A stretch of DNA of 64,000 bases from an uncultured Aquimarina sp. Its GTDB lineage: Bacteria > Bacteroidota > Bacteroidia > Flavobacteriales > Flavobacteriaceae. Below, one piece after another: positions 54,111 to 62,156 of the stretch. How positions within the stretch are numbered: position 1 is the first letter of the stretch; each line of letters opens with the position of its first letter. A model generated the notes under the pieces. That model made no database searches and was not told the origin of the DNA. It saw nothing but the letters and a program-made list of their open reading frames with translations. The position numbers were made by a program, and so were the translations under genes. The DNA lies in assembly GCA_947496355.1 (NCBI GenBank), contig CANMCO010000015.1, positions 1-64,000 on the forward strand, given 5' to 3'.

Positions 54111-54779
54111 ATGAAGTTGTTACTCAAATCCAGAAATATCATAAAACAAGTGTATTCAATTACGCCGCTAGTATTGGTTTTCGTAGCCGTACTCGCCTTC
54201 AATAAGGTAAGAAAAACCAATAATTCAGAATCGGGTTATTATCCAATCGCTGTCAAGGACACCACCGAAAGAGAAAAATCCATACAAAAGTTTAAGGAGG
54301 TAGCAAAGGTGCTACGACACCCAAGGTGTATCAATTGCCATCCTAGCGATAATTATCCAAGACAGGGAGATGATATGCACAAACACCTGTTCAATGTGCA
54401 ACGCGGTAATGATGATAGGGGTGCAATTGGTATGAAATGCATTAGTTGCCACGGAGCATCAAACAACAAGTACTCTGGAGTACCAGGTGCTCCTGAACCC
54501 GATGACCCCAACAAGTCCAGATGGCATCTTGCGCCATTAAGTATGGGCTGGATGGGGCTAAATGATGCCGAGTTGGGTGAGCGTCTGCTAAACAGGGAAA
54601 TGAATGGAAATATGTCCCCTGAAGACCTCGTAAAGCACATGGAGGAAGACCCACTGGTATTGTGGGGATGGAATCCAGGCGGGAATAGAGCACCAATACC
54701 CATTCCACACGAAGAGTTTATGAAAACTTTAAAGGAATGGATTAATACTGGCGCACACGTTCCGGAAGATGAAGACTAA
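54111..54779 (+). CDS. Dihaem c-type cytochrome partner of a Mo oxidoreductase
   Basis: This 222-residue protein has an N-terminal membrane anchor (ITPLVLVFVAVLAF). Two CxxCH haem sites, CINCH (about 74-78) and CISCH (about 111-115), are followed by possible axial Met residues in SMGWMGL. It is the electron-transfer subunit expected for a periplasmic isoquinoline-oxidoreductase-like enzyme, passing electrons to the respiratory chain. Gaps of 12 bp on both sides put it in the same operon as the porin and Mo subunit. Maturation would use the CcsBA system encoded at 42764. Confidence 0.85.
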   Translation: MKLLLKSRNIIKQVYSITPLVLVFVAVLAFNKVRKTNNSESGYYPIAVKDTTEREKSIQKFKEVAKVLRHPRCINCHPSDNYPRQGDDMHKHLFNVQRGNDDRGAIGMKCISCHGASNNKYSGVPGAPEPDDPNKSRWHLAPLSMGWMGLNDAELGERLLNREMNGNMSPEDLVKHMEEDPLVLWGWNPGGNRAPIPIPHEEFMKTLKEWINTGAHVPEDED

Positions 54780-54790
54780 AATATAACGAT

Positions 54791-57022
54791 ATGGCAGAAA
54801 TTAGAATCGATAATGTATCACGAAGAAGTTTTATAAAAACTATGGGGTTGGCCACCGGAGGGCTCTTGCTCCAAGGCTCATATGTTTTTGCTAGCGATGA
54901 CAAAAACCCACAGCAGATATCGCTTAATGCATTTATAAGGATAACACCAGATAATAAGGTCACCTTAATCGTTCATCAGGCAGAAATGGGACAAGGTGCG
55001 CAAACCACCTTGCCAGCAATTCTGGCCGATGAACTTGGTGCCAATTGGGATACGGTTATCATTGAGAACGGTCTTACCGATCCTGCATTCAAAAACCCAA
55101 AATTTAATCTACAATTTACAGGTAACGCAGAGAGTATAAGGACCTTTCACGATATACTGCGCAATACTGCTGCCTCGGCTCGGGAAATGTTGAAGCAAGT
55201 AGCTGCAAAACGGTGGCAGGTCGATAGTGATTCCCTTAGGGCAGAAAACAGCTATATAGTGAACCAAAATGGTAAAAAAGCCCCTTTTGGTGATTTTGTT
55301 GAAGAAGCGATAAAGCTGGAACCTCCCAAGGAGGTAACATTGAAAAAACCTTCCGAATGGAAGCTTACCGGTAACAAATCACTCCCCCGAGTGGATGTTC
55401 CTGCCAAAGTCAACGGTAGTGCAGTTTTTGGTATCGATGTAGAAATTCCAAAAATGCTACATGCCGCCATTGCTATGTGCCCCTATTTTGGAGGGAGCAT
55501 TCGAGAAATCAAAGAAAATGGTGTGAGGCAAATGAGTGGCTTCGTGGCCTTGGTTAGAATGCCCGTAGTGAATCCAATATTTTCCAATCCCCCAGAACAT
55601 AACAAACGAGAAGGTGTAGCAATAGTGGCCGATACGTATTGGAACGCCAGAAAATGTTTGGATACTTTAGAAATTAGCTATGACAAAGGTCCGAATGCAG
55701 GGATGGACAGTGAATCATTGCGTAAAATTTATGAGGACACCATCAATGGTAGTACTAAATGGTTTGAGTCTGTAAAAGAGGGAGATGCCGAAGCCAAAAT
55801 CAAAGATTCAAAAAACACTATCAAAGCTGAATATTACAGTGCCTGGCAAAGTCATGCGCCTATGGAACCTATGAATGCCACCGCACATTTCAAAGGCGAT
55901 ACCATTGAGGTGTGGGCACCCACGCAAGGACAGGAGATGGCGCAGATTGTACTCGCAAAGGAATTTGGAATACCTGTCGAGAAGATTATTGTTAACAGAA
56001 CCTATTTAGGCGGAGGTTTCGGAAGAAGACTGTTGGCAGACTACATTTATCAAGCGGTTTTCCTTTCTAAGGAAGTAGGCCTACCGGTCAAAGTGCTGTG
56101 GACGCGGGAGGATGATATGCAACATGATTTTTATCGTCCCGGGACCATGCAAGAATTTCAGGCTTCCTTAAACGATGAGGGTCTTCCGGAGGCAATTTAT
56201 ACCAAACTGGTAAGCCCGTCCATTCTTCAGGTGGTAGTGAATGCCGATTACGTTTTTGAAGGTGAAGGCCCATCTTATCCAGAAGGAATAAAGGAAACTC
56301 CTTATCACTTCGAAAATAGGTTGCTGCATTCATACTTGTTAAGGATTCCTCCTCCGAGCTCGGTTTGGAGAAGTACTGGTTTTGGTACGAATGTATTTGC
56401 CCTGGAGAGCTTCATGGATGAACTGGCATATAAAAAAGGGGAAGACCCGATTACATTTCGCAAACGTTATATCACAGATGAAAGGTCTAGAGGTGTTTTG
56501 GATGCTGTTGCCAAGGCCTCTGGATGGTATACCGAGCGCAAAGATGGTCACTTTCTAGGAATAGCACTAACGCATTCATTCGAAACGTTTGCCGCTCAGG
56601 TAATCGAAATCTCAATAGACGACGCAGGTATTCTCGATATCCATAAAATAACCACGGCTGTAGATTGCGGAACTGTATTAGACCCGGGTATCGCAAGCGC
56701 TTCAATAGAGAGCGGTATTGTTTGGGGATTGACCGCCGCTTTGACTTCAGAGATAAATTTCAAGGAAGGCCGGACCGTAGAAAGCAATTTTCACGACTTT
56801 AAAATTCTTGGGCTTCCAGAATTTGATATCGACATAGAAACAGTTTTTGTAAATAGTGGTGCCAAAATTGGCGGGGTAGCTGAATCTGGACCTATACCAG
56901 TGGCACCGGCATTGTGCAATGCTATTTTTGCCGCGAGTGGCAAGAGATACAGAACTTTACCATTAAAGAAACATAATATCTATACGAGATACGCTAGTGA
57001 TTATGTTGTCAGAAATAACTAA
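54791..57022 (+). CDS. Molybdenum hydroxylase large subunit (isoquinoline 1-oxidoreductase beta/IorB-like)
   Basis: This 743-residue molybdopterin enzyme of the xanthine oxidase family begins with a twin-arginine-like signal (RRSFIKTMGLATGGLLLQG), so it is exported folded to the periplasm. Cofactor motifs include GQGAQTTLPAILADELG, HAPMEPMNATAHF, a GGGFGRRLLADY segment near 415 and the catalytic-Glu-like AESGPIPVAPALCNAIF near the C-terminus. The exact substrate (N-heterocycle or aldehyde) is not predictable. It lies between the cytochrome gene and the 2Fe-2S subunit. The GC content of this gene is visibly higher than that of the core genes to the left. Confidence 0.92.
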   Translation: MAEIRIDNVSRRSFIKTMGLATGGLLLQGSYVFASDDKNPQQISLNAFIRITPDNKVTLIVHQAEMGQGAQTTLPAILADELGANWDTVIIENGLTDPAFKNPKFNLQFTGNAESIRTFHDILRNTAASAREMLKQVAAKRWQVDSDSLRAENSYIVNQNGKKAPFGDFVEEAIKLEPPKEVTLKKPSEWKLTGNKSLPRVDVPAKVNGSAVFGIDVEIPKMLHAAIAMCPYFGGSIREIKENGVRQMSGFVALVRMPVVNPIFSNPPEHNKREGVAIVADTYWNARKCLDTLEISYDKGPNAGMDSESLRKIYEDTINGSTKWFESVKEGDAEAKIKDSKNTIKAEYYSAWQSHAPMEPMNATAHFKGDTIEVWAPTQGQEMAQIVLAKEFGIPVEKIIVNRTYLGGGFGRRLLADYIYQAVFLSKEVGLPVKVLWTREDDMQHDFYRPGTMQEFQASLNDEGLPEAIYTKLVSPSILQVVVNADYVFEGEGPSYPEGIKETPYHFENRLLHSYLLRIPPPSSVWRSTGFGTNVFALESFMDELAYKKGEDPITFRKRYITDERSRGVLDAVAKASGWYTERKDGHFLGIALTHSFETFAAQVIEISIDDAGILDIHKITTAVDCGTVLDPGIASASIESGIVWGLTAALTSEINFKEGRTVESNFHDFKILGLPEFDIDIETVFVNSGAKIGGVAESGPIPVAPALCNAIFAASGKRYRTLPLKKHNIYTRYASDYVVRNN

Positions 57023-57035
57023 AAAACACAAGAAA

Positions 57036-57500
57036 ATGATAGAATTCAAGGTAAACGGAAAAAGCTACAGTGTAGATGATGATCCTGACACACCATTGCT
57101 TTGGGTGTTAAGGGACTCGATAGGATTAAAAGGCACCAAATTTAGTTGTGGTCGGTCGTTTTGTGGGGCCTGTTCCATACACGTTGATAACGAAGTGGTA
57201 CGATCCTGTTCATTTCCCGTAAAATATGCTGAAGGAAAATCGATAACCACGATTGAAGGAATTGGAACAGAAGAAAAACCACACGTGGTGCAAAAAGCCT
57301 GGATTGAGGAACAAGTTCCGCAGTGCGGGTATTGTCAATCAGGTTTTATAATGTCTGCGGTTCGTTTATTGGATATCAATCCCAACCCGACCGATGAAGA
57401 CATAAACAATTCGATTACAAATCTTTGTCGATGCGGCACGTATTATAGAGTGAGAAAAGCTATTCACCTGGCTTCAGAAATGAAAAAACAGTCGGAATAG
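57036..57500 (+). CDS. 2Fe-2S subunit of the Mo oxidoreductase (IorA-like)
   Basis: This 154-residue electron-transfer subunit has a plant-type N-terminal ferredoxin domain with Cys in FSCGRSFCGACSIHVD. A C-terminal four-helix domain carries the second cluster ligands in QCGYCQSGFIM and NLCRCGTYYRV. The start at 57036 (MIEFKVNGKSY), 13 bp after the large-subunit stop, is preferred over an earlier in-frame GTG. It completes an alpha/beta/cytochrome electron path; no separate FAD subunit is present, as in IorAB enzymes. No XdhC-type maturation factor is visible in this window. Confidence 0.93.
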   Translation: MIEFKVNGKSYSVDDDPDTPLLWVLRDSIGLKGTKFSCGRSFCGACSIHVDNEVVRSCSFPVKYAEGKSITTIEGIGTEEKPHVVQKAWIEEQVPQCGYCQSGFIMSAVRLLDINPNPTDEDINNSITNLCRCGTYYRVRKAIHLASEMKKQSE

Positions 57501-57587
57501 AATAGTTAAATTAAGGTTCGTTGTTAGCTTTAATCTATCTTCAAATGTGACTCATTTAACTTTTTAAAGTTGTGTTCCAGGATTGCT

Positions 57588-58238
57588 TTAATACATTTTG
57601 TTGGCCGTATTTCTTTCCTGACTAAGTTCCCAGAAAGCATTTGCAATAGCTGCTGGATTGTACTTAGCATCTTCCTCGGGAGTCTTAACCATACCATTGA
57701 TTTGAAGTGACCCCACGAAGACCCCATCATCCTTGAGTGCCTCATTTAACTGATGTGCAATATGCTTGATTCCAGATTTCGATAATGATACCGTGCCGAA
57801 TTCAACGCTTGGATAATCTGCAAAACCGCCACCAGTCAATAAGACAGCACCTTTGTTTTCCTTTAGTGTAGGAAGAATACTTTTAATACTTTCTATGGCA
57901 TTAAAAACCCCAACCTTTAGGTCACCAATAACAGTATTATATTTTGCTGTCAGTAAGGAATTTTGACTGAACTTCACTACATTATAATGCAAGATGTGAA
58001 CAGGTGCTAAAGGCTTTTCAAGTTCTTTAATTGCCTTTTTAAGCTGCTTGCGCTTTCCAGCATCGGCAGTAGAAATAAACACCTTGATGCCTTCAGATTC
58101 TAATTCCGATTTGTACGTAGTAAGTTTCTCTTCATCTCTGCTAATCAGGCCAACTTCGTAGCCTTGACTACCAAATTTTCTAGCGACCTCAATTCCAATA
58201 CCGGGTCCGGCACCTATAATAATTATTGACTTGCTCAT
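57588..58238 (-). CDS. Short-chain dehydrogenase/reductase-like protein lacking the catalytic Tyr
   Basis: This 216-residue Rossmann protein has the SDR cofactor motif IIGAGPGIGIEVARKF at the N-terminus (a GxGxxG form typical of divergent SDRs). The active-site segment reads SVEFGTVSLSKSGIKH. The Lys is present, but the Tyr of YxxxK is replaced, so ordinary SDR catalysis is doubtful. It may be a binding or accessory protein, or use another residue. It is followed on the minus strand by a canonical SDR gene. Confidence 0.8.
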   Translation of the reverse strand: MSKSIIIIGAGPGIGIEVARKFGSQGYEVGLISRDEEKLTTYKSELESEGIKVFISTADAGKRKQLKKAIKELEKPLAPVHILHYNVVKFSQNSLLTAKYNTVIGDLKVGVFNAIESIKSILPTLKENKGAVLLTGGGFADYPSVEFGTVSLSKSGIKHIAHQLNEALKDDGVFVGSLQINGMVKTPEEDAKYNPAAIANAFWELSQERNTANKMY

Positions 58239-58360
58239 TTTATATTTATTTAATTTAAAGTATCAGGTATTTATTATACCTTGAATTAACGCTCGAGTTG
58301 TTCCTGGCAAAAGCCACAACGAATTTTTCCAAATCTACGTCGAAAACAGTATTTACCTTG

Positions 58361-59482
58361 TCAAATCATTTCAACTTTAGACAAAACTTTCATCTCCTTT
58401 ATAGCGTCAAGAGTAAATTCTCGCTGTTGATCGTTTGTTGAATCTTCAGAATCGGTCAGGAAGCTTTTCAAATACGCTATAGTCCCTTCTATGCGTTCAT
58501 CGAGATGCTTTTTAAGAACAATAGGGTCGCCTTCCCCGGTTTGATATGCTACAAGGGGTTCATCAACGATAGAATCAGATGAGTAGTCTCCTCGTATACG
58601 ATAATCCTCTACAAGGGCAAACAAATTGTTTAGTTCATCAGCTGCGCGGTCTTTTTCAGCACTTTGTCCCTCCTTTGAGGAGTTCACGGCCAGAAGGCGG
58701 TCGACCAAATCTGGCACTATTTGATACGCCTTATCTAATATGAACGCATCAATTGCACCCCACAAGTCTCTAGACGGATTCTCTGCGGCATAAACAATGA
58801 GCTTACCAACTTCTTCAGGCTGAATGATAGGCAACGCCGGTTTGGGCACTTTTCCAATTTTACTTAGCCCAGTATTGTAGATTGGAGTGTTTGTACCATG
58901 GGGCATAACGTTCACCAAATTGATGGGGACATTTTCCTGAATAAATTCAATACGAAGCGAATTCATCATACCCTGCATACCAAATTTTGAGGCATTATAT
59001 GAAGATGATAAAGGAATGGCCATTTGCCCCAGCATGGAAGAAACCAGAATAATGCTCGCACCATCTGCACCATTGGCCAGATTATCTTTCAGATGAGGTA
59101 TCGCTGCCCATAGGGTCTTTGCCATACCCATTAAGTTAACATCTATGACACGCTGAAATTCTTCTACCGTGTGATCTTCAAAACGTGCCGTCACCCAAGA
59201 TCCCGCCGTTGATACCCAGGTGTCAATTTTACCAAATTTTTCCTCTGCAAATTTCCCCAATGCTTTCACCTGTTCAAAATCCAAAATATCTGCTACGAAA
59301 TATGCTGCCGTACCCCCGTCTTTCCTGATTTCTTCCACTAGAGACAAAAGGCCGTTTTTTCCTCTAGCCGATACAATGACCTTGGCCCCTTTGCCAGCAA
59401 GCATTTTTGCTGAAATTCTTCCAATACCGGAAGAAGCACCCTGAACAATGACTACCTGTTCTTTTAGATTTTTCAATTTCAT
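58361..59482 (-). CDS. Short-chain dehydrogenase/reductase with C-terminal extension
   Basis: This 373-residue SDR has the classical NAD(P) motif GASSGIGR (about 15), NNAG-type region changed to STAGSW, and the catalytic pair in SYNASKFG (about 168-172). After the roughly 250-residue SDR core there is an extra 110 residues of charged helices (RDLWGAIDAFILD ... DERIEGTIAYLKSF). The substrate is unknown. The start at 59482 (MKLKNLKEQVVIVQG) is chosen over an 84-bp extension. It neighbours the degenerate SDR and a dimeric alpha/beta protein, in the region flanking the Mo oxidoreductase. Confidence 0.88.
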   Translation of the reverse strand: MKLKNLKEQVVIVQGASSGIGRISAKMLAGKGAKVIVSARGKNGLLSLVEEIRKDGGTAAYFVADILDFEQVKALGKFAEEKFGKIDTWVSTAGSWVTARFEDHTVEEFQRVIDVNLMGMAKTLWAAIPHLKDNLANGADGASIILVSSMLGQMAIPLSSSYNASKFGMQGMMNSLRIEFIQENVPINLVNVMPHGTNTPIYNTGLSKIGKVPKPALPIIQPEEVGKLIVYAAENPSRDLWGAIDAFILDKAYQIVPDLVDRLLAVNSSKEGQSAEKDRAADELNNLFALVEDYRIRGDYSSDSIVDEPLVAYQTGEGDPIVLKKHLDERIEGTIAYLKSFLTDSEDSTNDQQREFTLDAIKEMKVLSKVEMI

Positions 59483-59589
59483 AATGTTGTATTTTAGATT
59501 AGTTTTACTCGATAATCGAGATTTAAATGCTACGAGGATTGCCTCGAAATAAAAATTAGTTTCCAACCGATGGATTGCCCAGAGATAGT

Positions 59590-59907
59590 TTACTTCCTAT
59601 TTTTCATTTTATGCTTTTCTTTAAACAGGTACTCCCAGCTTTGAAAAGGCCGTAACTCGTGAAATTCAGGTACCATTAGCCCTGCTTTGAGTATGGGCAA
59701 TTCGTCATACGATTTTTTTGCTTCTTCCAGACTGGGGTATTCCAAAATCATCACTACCAATCCGGGAATTTCCGTGAGAAAAAATTGTCTTAAACGACCG
59801 CGCATATAATCGGCCCAGGCATAGTGCTCTTCGGCCTCCATCAATGGTAAAAGTTCCTTTTTTATATCAACTTCCGGTTTGACCCGCCATATCACTAAAA
59901 TTTGCAT
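59590..59907 (-). CDS. Small dimeric alpha/beta-barrel-like protein (unknown)
   Basis: This 105-residue protein shows QILVIWRVKPEVDIKKELLPLMEAEE, then RQFFLTEIPGLVVMILEYPSLEEAKKSYDELP, a pattern of two beta-alpha-beta units like the muconolactone isomerase/YciI-type ferredoxin-like fold. It has no catalytic motif I can point to. Proteins of this shape often act on small aromatic or peroxidised molecules, which would fit its neighbours, but that is inferred. It lies about 110 bp upstream of the SDR in the same direction, so the two may be co-transcribed. Confidence 0.65.
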   Translation of the reverse strand: MQILVIWRVKPEVDIKKELLPLMEAEEHYAWADYMRGRLRQFFLTEIPGLVVMILEYPSLEEAKKSYDELPILKAGLMVPEFHELRPFQSWEYLFKEKHKMKNRK

Positions 59908-60059
59908 ACACTGATGTTTTGTTACTATTTATTTTAAAAGACAGAGCCCTATACTCTGATATACCAAAGTTGAAATTTGACGCTTACATTTATTTAATAC
60001 TTTTCAGGGTTTTAGTATCAATTTTTCAGAAACCAGGCCGTTTATCACTACTCGCTTCC

Positions 60060-60220
60060 TACAGTCGTGAATCTCCTAGGCTCGCTACTTCGACATAGTT
60101 CATTCAATACAGGTTTACCGCTTCGCTCTCCCTCTGGTCGTGAATCTCATGGACTCGATACTTCGACCAGGCTTGTCCTGAGCAAGGTCGAAGGGCTCAG
60201 CACAGGTTTCATGGAAGCAT
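60060..60220. repeat. Dispersed REP-like repeat with hairpin
   Basis: CGTGAATCTC and CAGGTTT blocks appear twice (near 60066 and 60138; 60110 and 60201). The stem CTTCGACCAGGCTTG/CAAGGTCGAAG (60161-60193) is of the TCGACAAGCTCAGG type common as intergenic repeats in Bacteroidota. The open frame across it is repeat sequence. The remainder of 59908-60322 shows no gene. Confidence 0.6.
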
Positions 60221-60322
60221 ACCATAGGAAAAGTATAAGTCAATCCTCAAAAAGTAACACCACTGTGAACGTTCTGTTCGTTACCTTCATAAGGATTTAT
60301 GAATGGTCTTTAATAGCATTTT

Positions 60323-60961
60323 ATGAAAAGAAGAAAGCTACTTTACATTGAGGCTTCAGTCAATAAGGAAAAATCGCGATCCATAGCCTTGGCGCAGTAC
60401 TTTATAAGGAAATACAAAGAAAAATACACCACGGCTGAAATTGACACCTGGGACATCTGGAACTCATTGTTACCTGAAATAAAAAGCTATCGGCTAGAAG
60501 AATGGGACCAAGGTCCGGAGGGCGCTGGGCATAGCTATTTTGATAAAGAAGCCTGGTATCACGCAGAAAAGTGTATTCATCGATTTATGGATGTTGATGA
60601 TTATTTGATTGCCCTGCCCGTGTGGAATTTTGGCATACCCTACCGGATGAAACACTTTATCGATATTATCACCCAACCTGGCCATACATTTTCTTATGAT
60701 TTGAACACTAAACCAAAAGGATTATTCCTTGATAAATCATGTACAGTTATTTTTTTTGATGTATCGTTGTTATCCAATCGATATTCTAGAGAACAAGAGA
60801 ACCCTCAGGTTGCTCATATACTTCAATGGTTAAATTTTTTAGGATTTAAAAAAATCAATACCGTTTTCTTTGAACTTGATGTAAAAGATAAGGTGACATT
60901 CAACGCGAGACATACTAGCGCTGAAGGCGAAGTTGATGTAATTTTACGTAAGCTAAAGTGA
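60323..60961 (+). CDS. FMN-dependent NADH:quinone/azo oxidoreductase (AzoR-like)
   Basis: This 212-residue flavodoxin-fold enzyme begins with the FMN phosphate loop (KLLYIEASVNKEKSRSIAL). It carries the family hallmark PVWNFGIPYRMKHFIDIITQPGHTFSY (about 100-125), the counterpart of PMYNFGIPxxLKxxID in AzoR/AcpD proteins. It reduces quinones or azo dyes with NADH. A canonical C-terminal helix follows. The physiological acceptor is unknown; a role in redox detoxification within the island is plausible. It stands alone between an SDR cluster and the AraC gene. Confidence 0.85.
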   Translation: MKRRKLLYIEASVNKEKSRSIALAQYFIRKYKEKYTTAEIDTWDIWNSLLPEIKSYRLEEWDQGPEGAGHSYFDKEAWYHAEKCIHRFMDVDDYLIALPVWNFGIPYRMKHFIDIITQPGHTFSYDLNTKPKGLFLDKSCTVIFFDVSLLSNRYSREQENPQVAHILQWLNFLGFKKINTVFFELDVKDKVTFNARHTSAEGEVDVILRKLK

Positions 60962-61025
60962 TAAACTGAAACTGTTAGCATTGTATACGTTCTCAAGTCA
61001 CCTCTTACATAAAGTCCCGAAAAGG

Positions 61026-61973
61026 TCAATATTTATCACGATAAGCCTGAGGCGACATCCCCACAATTCGTTTAAAATAACGACTGAAATAAGAAGGGTT
61101 ATCAAAGCCTAAGGAATAACAAATTTCTGAAATACTAGCTTTGGTATGTAGTAATTTGCATTTAGCGGCTAGAATATATCTTTCCATTATAAGCACCTTG
61201 GCGTTCTTGCCAAAACCTTTTTGTAAGTGTTGATTTAGTTGACCTGGTTCCATATTGAGGTCCTCAGCAAAATCGCTGACTCCATGCGCTTCAACAATTC
61301 CCTTGTTGTTTCCTTCAATAAAATACTCCTCCAGAACTTCTGCAAATCGCTGACAAATCTGGGTCGATAGGTCATTTTTATGAAACTGCATTATCTCTTT
61401 TTTTGGATAGTTTTTTTTCAAAAGCAGCAATAGTTCGAGAGTCCATACCTGAACAAATTCATAACTTAATTCGTTTTTCTGCTTAAAGGCGCTATGAATT
61501 TTGTTTATCAAGTCTAATACTTCTCGATAATTATGTTCCCCAATATCAAAATCGACCTCTGTAACAGGAGATAAGAAAGGAAAACGTGCGTATAAGGTAT
61601 CAGGAAAAACGATACGGGACAGGAAATCCTTAGAAAACGCAATCATATAGCCATCAACCTGGTTTACCCCTTGCCAGGTTTTAATTTGCCCGGGACGTGA
61701 TAAATATAAAGAGTGACCATTGAGATTAACTCTTTTTGTTTGATGTAACTTGACCAAGTTACCTTTGGAAAGTGCAAAAATCTTATAAAAGTCCTGCACA
61801 TAGGTTCTAGGTAGCCTTTGATAATAAGTGTTAAACTGGCTAAGAGAGTCAGCAAACATGCCATTTTGCCCCCAGGGAAAATGTAGAGAATGCTGAATAT
61901 ATTTTTTACCGTGAAGGCACTCCACAAAATCTTCCAGGTTTAATTGTGGAATTATGGTTTCGTTTATTTTCAT
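61026..61973 (-). CDS. AraC-family transcriptional regulator
   Basis: This 315-residue regulator has an N-terminal sensor domain (about 1-190, with beta strands such as GHSLYLSRPGQIKTWQG) that has no membrane segment. A C-terminal AraC helix-turn-helix pair (about 205-315) shows ILAAKCKLLHTKASISEICYSLGFDNPSYFSRYFKRIVGMSP. It is divergent from the tandem-GAF gene. A box matching the minus-strand promoter consensus lies 26 bp upstream. It probably controls the azoreductase or GAF gene, but direct targets are inferred. Confidence 0.9.
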   Translation of the reverse strand: MKINETIIPQLNLEDFVECLHGKKYIQHSLHFPWGQNGMFADSLSQFNTYYQRLPRTYVQDFYKIFALSKGNLVKLHQTKRVNLNGHSLYLSRPGQIKTWQGVNQVDGYMIAFSKDFLSRIVFPDTLYARFPFLSPVTEVDFDIGEHNYREVLDLINKIHSAFKQKNELSYEFVQVWTLELLLLLKKNYPKKEIMQFHKNDLSTQICQRFAEVLEEYFIEGNNKGIVEAHGVSDFAEDLNMEPGQLNQHLQKGFGKNAKVLIMERYILAAKCKLLHTKASISEICYSLGFDNPSYFSRYFKRIVGMSPQAYRDKY

Positions 61974-61998
61974 ACCATTTCCTTGTCCAAACCTGTTC

Positions 61999-62006
61999 CA
62001 AAATTA
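61999..62006 (-). promoter_or_regulatory. Promoter box of the AraC regulator gene
   Basis: CAAAATTA reads TAATTTTG on the minus strand, 25 bp before the AraC start. It matches TAnnTTTG. Confidence 0.45.
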
Positions 62007-62156
62007 AATTTTAATATAAATAGTTGATTTTCAGTATATTGAAATATAATTAGGTTGTCTTTTAAACGCTGTTTACAAAATATTTTAAAAATAATACGTG
62101 ATTTTCACGAAATTTTTAGGAATTTAGAGGTTGTATAGAATCTATAGACCGTAAGG

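Noticed and set aside
54353..54708. Long minus-strand frames inside the cytochrome gene
   Set aside because: They are mirror frames of the CxxCH gene and lack any domain or signal.
60067..60351. 94-residue frame covering the REP-like repeat
   Set aside because: Most of it is repeat and hairpin sequence, and the azoreductase gene starts inside its 3-prime end.
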